Assembly: GCF_907165195.1 (NCBI RefSeq)
Contig: NZ_OU015584.1
Location: 930,001 to 994,000, forward strand
Direction of reading: 5' to 3'
DNA from: Parvicella tangerina
GTDB taxonomy: Bacteria; Bacteroidota; Bacteroidia; Flavobacteriales_D; Parvicellaceae
Length of the DNA: 64,000 nt
Within the stretch, counting starts at the first letter, position 1; each line of letters opens with the position of its first letter. Shown in pieces: positions 61,523 through 64,000 of this stretch. The position numbers and the translations under genes were made by a program. The notes under the pieces are model-generated. The model did not search any database. It saw only the letters and a list, made by a program, of their open reading frames with translations, and was not told the origin of the DNA.

Positions 61523-62269
61523 CTTAGAGAAAAAATTTCTTACGGGAACAATCATTCGCGCCCCCAGAATTGAAGTTTGATATAGTGCAAACTGAAAAGC
61601 TTTGGGAGTTTTATGTAAGAAAGGCATTTTAGATGCCGCACTCTGTAAAAAGAGACTCGCGAGGACTTTTGCGCAAACTGTTTTCTTTTTTTTGAGATAT
61701 TCCGGGCGAATAACATCGAAAAGGAGAATGAATCTTTGTTGATCAGAATTATTCCATGCGCGATGATGATGAGCATCACAAAAGAAAATTAGCTCACCTT
61801 CTTTCCAGCTTTTTTGTTCCTTTTCAACTTCAAACCCAACGTGAGGTAATTCTCCTGGAACAATTACTCCTAAATGACAGCGCATAACGGCATCAGTATC
61901 TCCGTAGTGGGGTAGAATCTCTGAATTTGCATCCAGCATGTTGAATGATGAACTGACTATACCAGGGATTTGATTAAGTACTTTAGTAGTAATTGGAGCT
62001 GCTTTCTGATTTTTGCGGAATTGTACACCCCAGGCGCTAAAAGGAATGGTTTTCCAACTGTTCTTTTTTGAAACAATATTCTGATCAAAATATGGCCAAA
62101 GCTCTTTATTCTCTTTAAGAAACTTCAATAGCTCTAACTTAATCTCTTCTGTGTGATCCATGACACTTTTTGACCAGTCATAATCAGCAGGATCAAAATA
62201 GGTTGGAGCTGAGCCTTTATAGCCATCTCTTTCAACGAAAGAGTAAAATATTTTTTTTCTCTCCTTCAT
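61511..62269 (-). CDS. Aspartyl/asparaginyl beta-hydroxylase-fold dioxygenase 1
   Basis: 252 residues. The Fe(II)/2-oxoglutarate core of the AspH/LpxO superfamily is complete: 'LPHYGDTDAVMRCHLGVIVPG' gives the first iron His (121) and the Arg130/His132 co-substrate pair. 'CDAHHHRAWN' gives the second iron His (169), and Arg179 lies in 'QQRFILLFDV'. The family includes protein (AspH) and lipid (LpxO, OlsC) hydroxylases. No signal peptide. The C-terminus (about 195-252) is a hydrophobic/basic extension after the core. Followed on the minus strand by nothing in the window; gene 2 precedes it by 2 bases. Confidence 0.87.
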   Translation of the reverse strand: MKERKKIFYSFVERDGYKGSAPTYFDPADYDWSKSVMDHTEEIKLELLKFLKENKELWPYFDQNIVSKKNSWKTIPFSAWGVQFRKNQKAAPITTKVLNQIPGIVSSSFNMLDANSEILPHYGDTDAVMRCHLGVIVPGELPHVGFEVEKEQKSWKEGELIFFCDAHHHRAWNNSDQQRFILLFDVIRPEYLKKKKTVCAKVLASLFLQSAASKMPFLHKTPKAFQFALYQTSILGARMIVPVRNFFSKLFV

Positions 62270-62271
62270 GA

Positions 62272-63042
62272 TTAGTCATGTTTAATAATAACTCCTCGTT
62301 TGCTTTGGTAGGGATGTATTAAGATAAGAATAAACTTGAAACACCAGAATACAATGCGATGAATAAACTTAGGTGCGCTTAGAAACCCTTTGATCTTACC
62401 GCCAAGCCATTGAAGTAAAAGAAAAGATCGGACATTAATACAAATCTCAAATTCATGTTCTAAAAACTCTTCTCTTAGCACATCAAATAAGAAAATCAAC
62501 CTGTCACCATTTGTGTGATTCCACCCAAGGTGTTCCTTTGCATCCAAAAAAATTAGGATTTCACCCTCTTTCCATGATTTCTGCTCTCCATTTACCTCAA
62601 ATCCTATTTCTGGCAACTCTCCTGGAATGTCGATGCCTAAATGACAACGAAAAATAGCATTTGTATCACCACTATGTCTGGAGAGATCTGCACCTGCTTT
62701 CAATATGTTGAAACTTGCACTTAAAATTTGCGGGTACTTATCGAGTATGTTTTTAATAGAGGGAGCCTTGTTTAGATTAAATGGGACATCAATTCCCCAG
62801 GTTTTAAAACCAAGCGTAGCCCACTGACTACCATCCGTGGAAACCGCATCAGAATAATAAGGAATTAACTTTCCATCTCTTTCTTTAAGGATGGCGAGTA
62901 ATTCCTTCTTTATTTGTTCTTTCTGAGCAGCAATGTCCCTTGCCCAATCGTATTCATTTTCATCAAAATAGTTAGGCTCATCTCCACTATAAGGAGGCAT
63001 CCAGTAGTTGTACCAAATTCTATTTTGTTTCTTATTTTTCAC
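62272..63042 (-). CDS. Aspartyl/asparaginyl beta-hydroxylase-fold dioxygenase 2
   Basis: 256 residues. It shares the plan and much sequence with gene 1: an N-terminal 'NYFDENEYDWARDI' block (gene 1 'TYFDPADYDWSKSV'), the core 'RHSGDTNAIFRCHLGIDIPGELPEIGF' (His123, Arg132, His134), 'DAKEHLGWN' (His171) and Arg181. The C-terminal tail (about 205-245) contains a strongly hydrophobic run ('IVFWCFKFILILI') that could insert into a membrane. Upstream gene of a two-gene operon with hydroxylase 1; 2 bases separate them. Confidence 0.87.
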   Translation of the reverse strand: MKNKKQNRIWYNYWMPPYSGDEPNYFDENEYDWARDIAAQKEQIKKELLAILKERDGKLIPYYSDAVSTDGSQWATLGFKTWGIDVPFNLNKAPSIKNILDKYPQILSASFNILKAGADLSRHSGDTNAIFRCHLGIDIPGELPEIGFEVNGEQKSWKEGEILIFLDAKEHLGWNHTNGDRLIFLFDVLREEFLEHEFEICINVRSFLLLQWLGGKIKGFLSAPKFIHRIVFWCFKFILILIHPYQSKRGVIIKHD

Positions 63043-63107
63043 GCTATCTGCAAGAAAGGTAATAATTATGAACGAACAAATGAGTTAAATCATTATTTTA
63101 GTGAGCA

Positions 63108-63764
63108 ATGTTTTATGAATCTTCTAAATATCCGTTCACAGCACAAATTTTGGCAAAGTATGACCAGATTAAAGAAGAAATGGAGCGAACGCTGGCTCTT
63201 CCGTTGCAGCAATTAGATCAAAATACCTGGGCGGGAGAAAGGCCTAATTATTTAACTTCTTCCTTTGATGCCAAGTTAGCTTGGAAGACTTATGTGTTTA
63301 AATATTTTGGTATCAACCACCGACCAAATCAGGAGGCTTGCCCAGTATTCTCTAAGCTTTTGGAAGAATTCCCATTTATCGCAACAGCAGAGTTTTCAAT
63401 GTTGGAACCGAACACCCATATTTTACCTCACAAAGGATTTACAGGTAAGGTGCTTAGGTCGCATCTTGGTATGGTTGTGCCAGAAGGAGATCTGGGAATC
63501 AGAGTGGGAAATGAAACAAGGAAATGGAAGGAAAAGGAGTGGCTAGTTTTTGATGATTCTATAGAGCATGAGGCATGGAATAAAACAGCTCAACGAAGAA
63601 TTGTGTTGATGATCGATTTTGATCCTGATCTTTCTGCTCAGAAAGTAAACAAAGTGTGTAAGGAAGTCTTAATGAAGACGAACGATAAGCACATGATGGA
63701 TATTGCTTCAAGAGAAGATTGGCTGAACTGGTTTGATAAAGGCGAATTTCCAAGAGATTTGTGA
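63108..63764 (+). CDS. Aspartyl/asparaginyl beta-hydroxylase-fold dioxygenase 3
   Basis: 218 residues, divergent from hydroxylase 2. It is the closest of the set to AspH: 'ILPHKGFTGKVLRSHLGMVVPE' (His108, Arg117, His119), 'VGNETRKWKEKEWLVFDDSIEHEAWN' (His154) and Arg164. It lacks the long hydrophobic tail of genes 1 and 2, ending soon after the core. It overlaps the next gene by one base (TGATG). Confidence 0.87.
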   Translation: MFYESSKYPFTAQILAKYDQIKEEMERTLALPLQQLDQNTWAGERPNYLTSSFDAKLAWKTYVFKYFGINHRPNQEACPVFSKLLEEFPFIATAEFSMLEPNTHILPHKGFTGKVLRSHLGMVVPEGDLGIRVGNETRKWKEKEWLVFDDSIEHEAWNKTAQRRIVLMIDFDPDLSAQKVNKVCKEVLMKTNDKHMMDIASREDWLNWFDKGEFPRDL

Positions 63765-64000
63765 TGGGTAGGAATTTTTATAATTTAGAACAGACTGAAT
63801 GGGCAAAGGAACTTGAGGCAAACTTTGAGGTTATTCGTGAGGAGATGATTTCCGTGCTGGAGAAGAACAAAGGCCATTGGGTTTCTCCTCATCCAGATTA
63901 TGTGCAAGGTGAGCAGTGGAGAACCTTTGAATTGGTTTTCTTTGGAATGAAACTCAACAAAAACTTAAATGAGTGTCCAAAGACGGCTGAATTGCTCACC
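63764..64000 (+). CDS. Probable aspartyl/asparaginyl beta-hydroxylase-fold dioxygenase 4 (3' truncated by the window)
   Basis: 79 codons are visible and the frame is still open at the window end. The start 'MGRNFYNLEQTEWAKELEANFEVIREEM' and 'WRTFELVFFGMKLNKNLNECPKTAELL' align with the pre-core region of hydroxylase 3 ('WKTYVFKYFGINHRPNQEACPVFSKLL'). The catalytic core lies outside the window, so the family call rests on this N-terminal match and on translational coupling to gene 3. Confidence 0.7.
   Translation, partial: MGRNFYNLEQTEWAKELEANFEVIREEMISVLEKNKGHWVSPHPDYVQGEQWRTFELVFFGMKLNKNLNECPKTAELLT

Noticed and set aside
63043-63107. Divergent promoter pair between hydroxylases 2 and 3
   Set aside because: The best minus-strand match (TACCTTTC) misses the last base of TAnnTTTG and no plus-strand match was found, so I did not list a site.

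Overview
The window comes from a Bacteroidota chromosome, most likely a marine or aquatic Flavobacteriales relative. Four things point there. Several genes carry the Bacteroidetes-type promoter (TTG, about 20 bases, TAnnTTTG). At least four secreted proteins end in type IX secretion (T9SS) sorting domains: two type A and two type B of the 'gliding motility-associated' kind. PD40-OmpA and multi-OmpA proteins are present. The str, S10, spc and alpha ribosomal operons are fused into one block with no tuf after fusA and with map-infA between secY and rpmJ. The DNA is moderately AT-rich and mostly lacks strong Shine-Dalgarno sites.

Layout. Bases 1-14.6 kb hold housekeeping and envelope genes: the end of a secreted nuclease/phosphatase, an alpha/beta hydrolase, ndk, a tandem-OmpA protein, a gamma-carbonic anhydrase, an Nfu Fe-S carrier, three small envelope genes, ahcY, a photolyase, a PD40-OmpA protein, a dicarboxylate/amino-acid symporter and a PA-domain T9SS protein. 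Bases 14.6-16.6 kb form a small accessory island: a toxin-antitoxin pair lies between two 220-bp direct repeats that differ at only two positions, with degenerate relatives of the repeat nearby. Bases 16.7-23.2 kb carry an OmpA lipoprotein, a solitary peptide-type solute-binding lipoprotein and a 1,150-residue putative outer-membrane protein.

Bases 23.2-41.1 kb are the ribosomal superoperon, all on the minus strand from rpsL to rplQ. One strong promoter is visible before rpsL and one terminator after rplQ. rpmJ and rpmD are included here.

Bases 41.1-58.2 kb hold two giant T9SS type-B surface proteins (3,143 and 1,831 residues) built from Ig/PKD-like repeats. Seven exact-length 255-bp units lie in one and four 252-bp units in the other, and the unit types are related. 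Each giant gene is preceded by a small secreted protein gene on the same strand.

Bases 58.2-64 kb are the least familiar part: three sulfotransferase-fold genes followed by at least four aspartyl/asparaginyl beta-hydroxylase-fold (Fe(II)/2-oxoglutarate) genes, the last running off the window. The sulfotransferases and two of the hydroxylases end in hydrophobic or basic-amphipathic tails. My inference is a membrane-associated hydroxylation and sulfation pathway, perhaps acting on lipids or on a surface-bound product. The substrate cannot be read from the sequence. No tRNA, rRNA, CRISPR array or transposase gene was seen.
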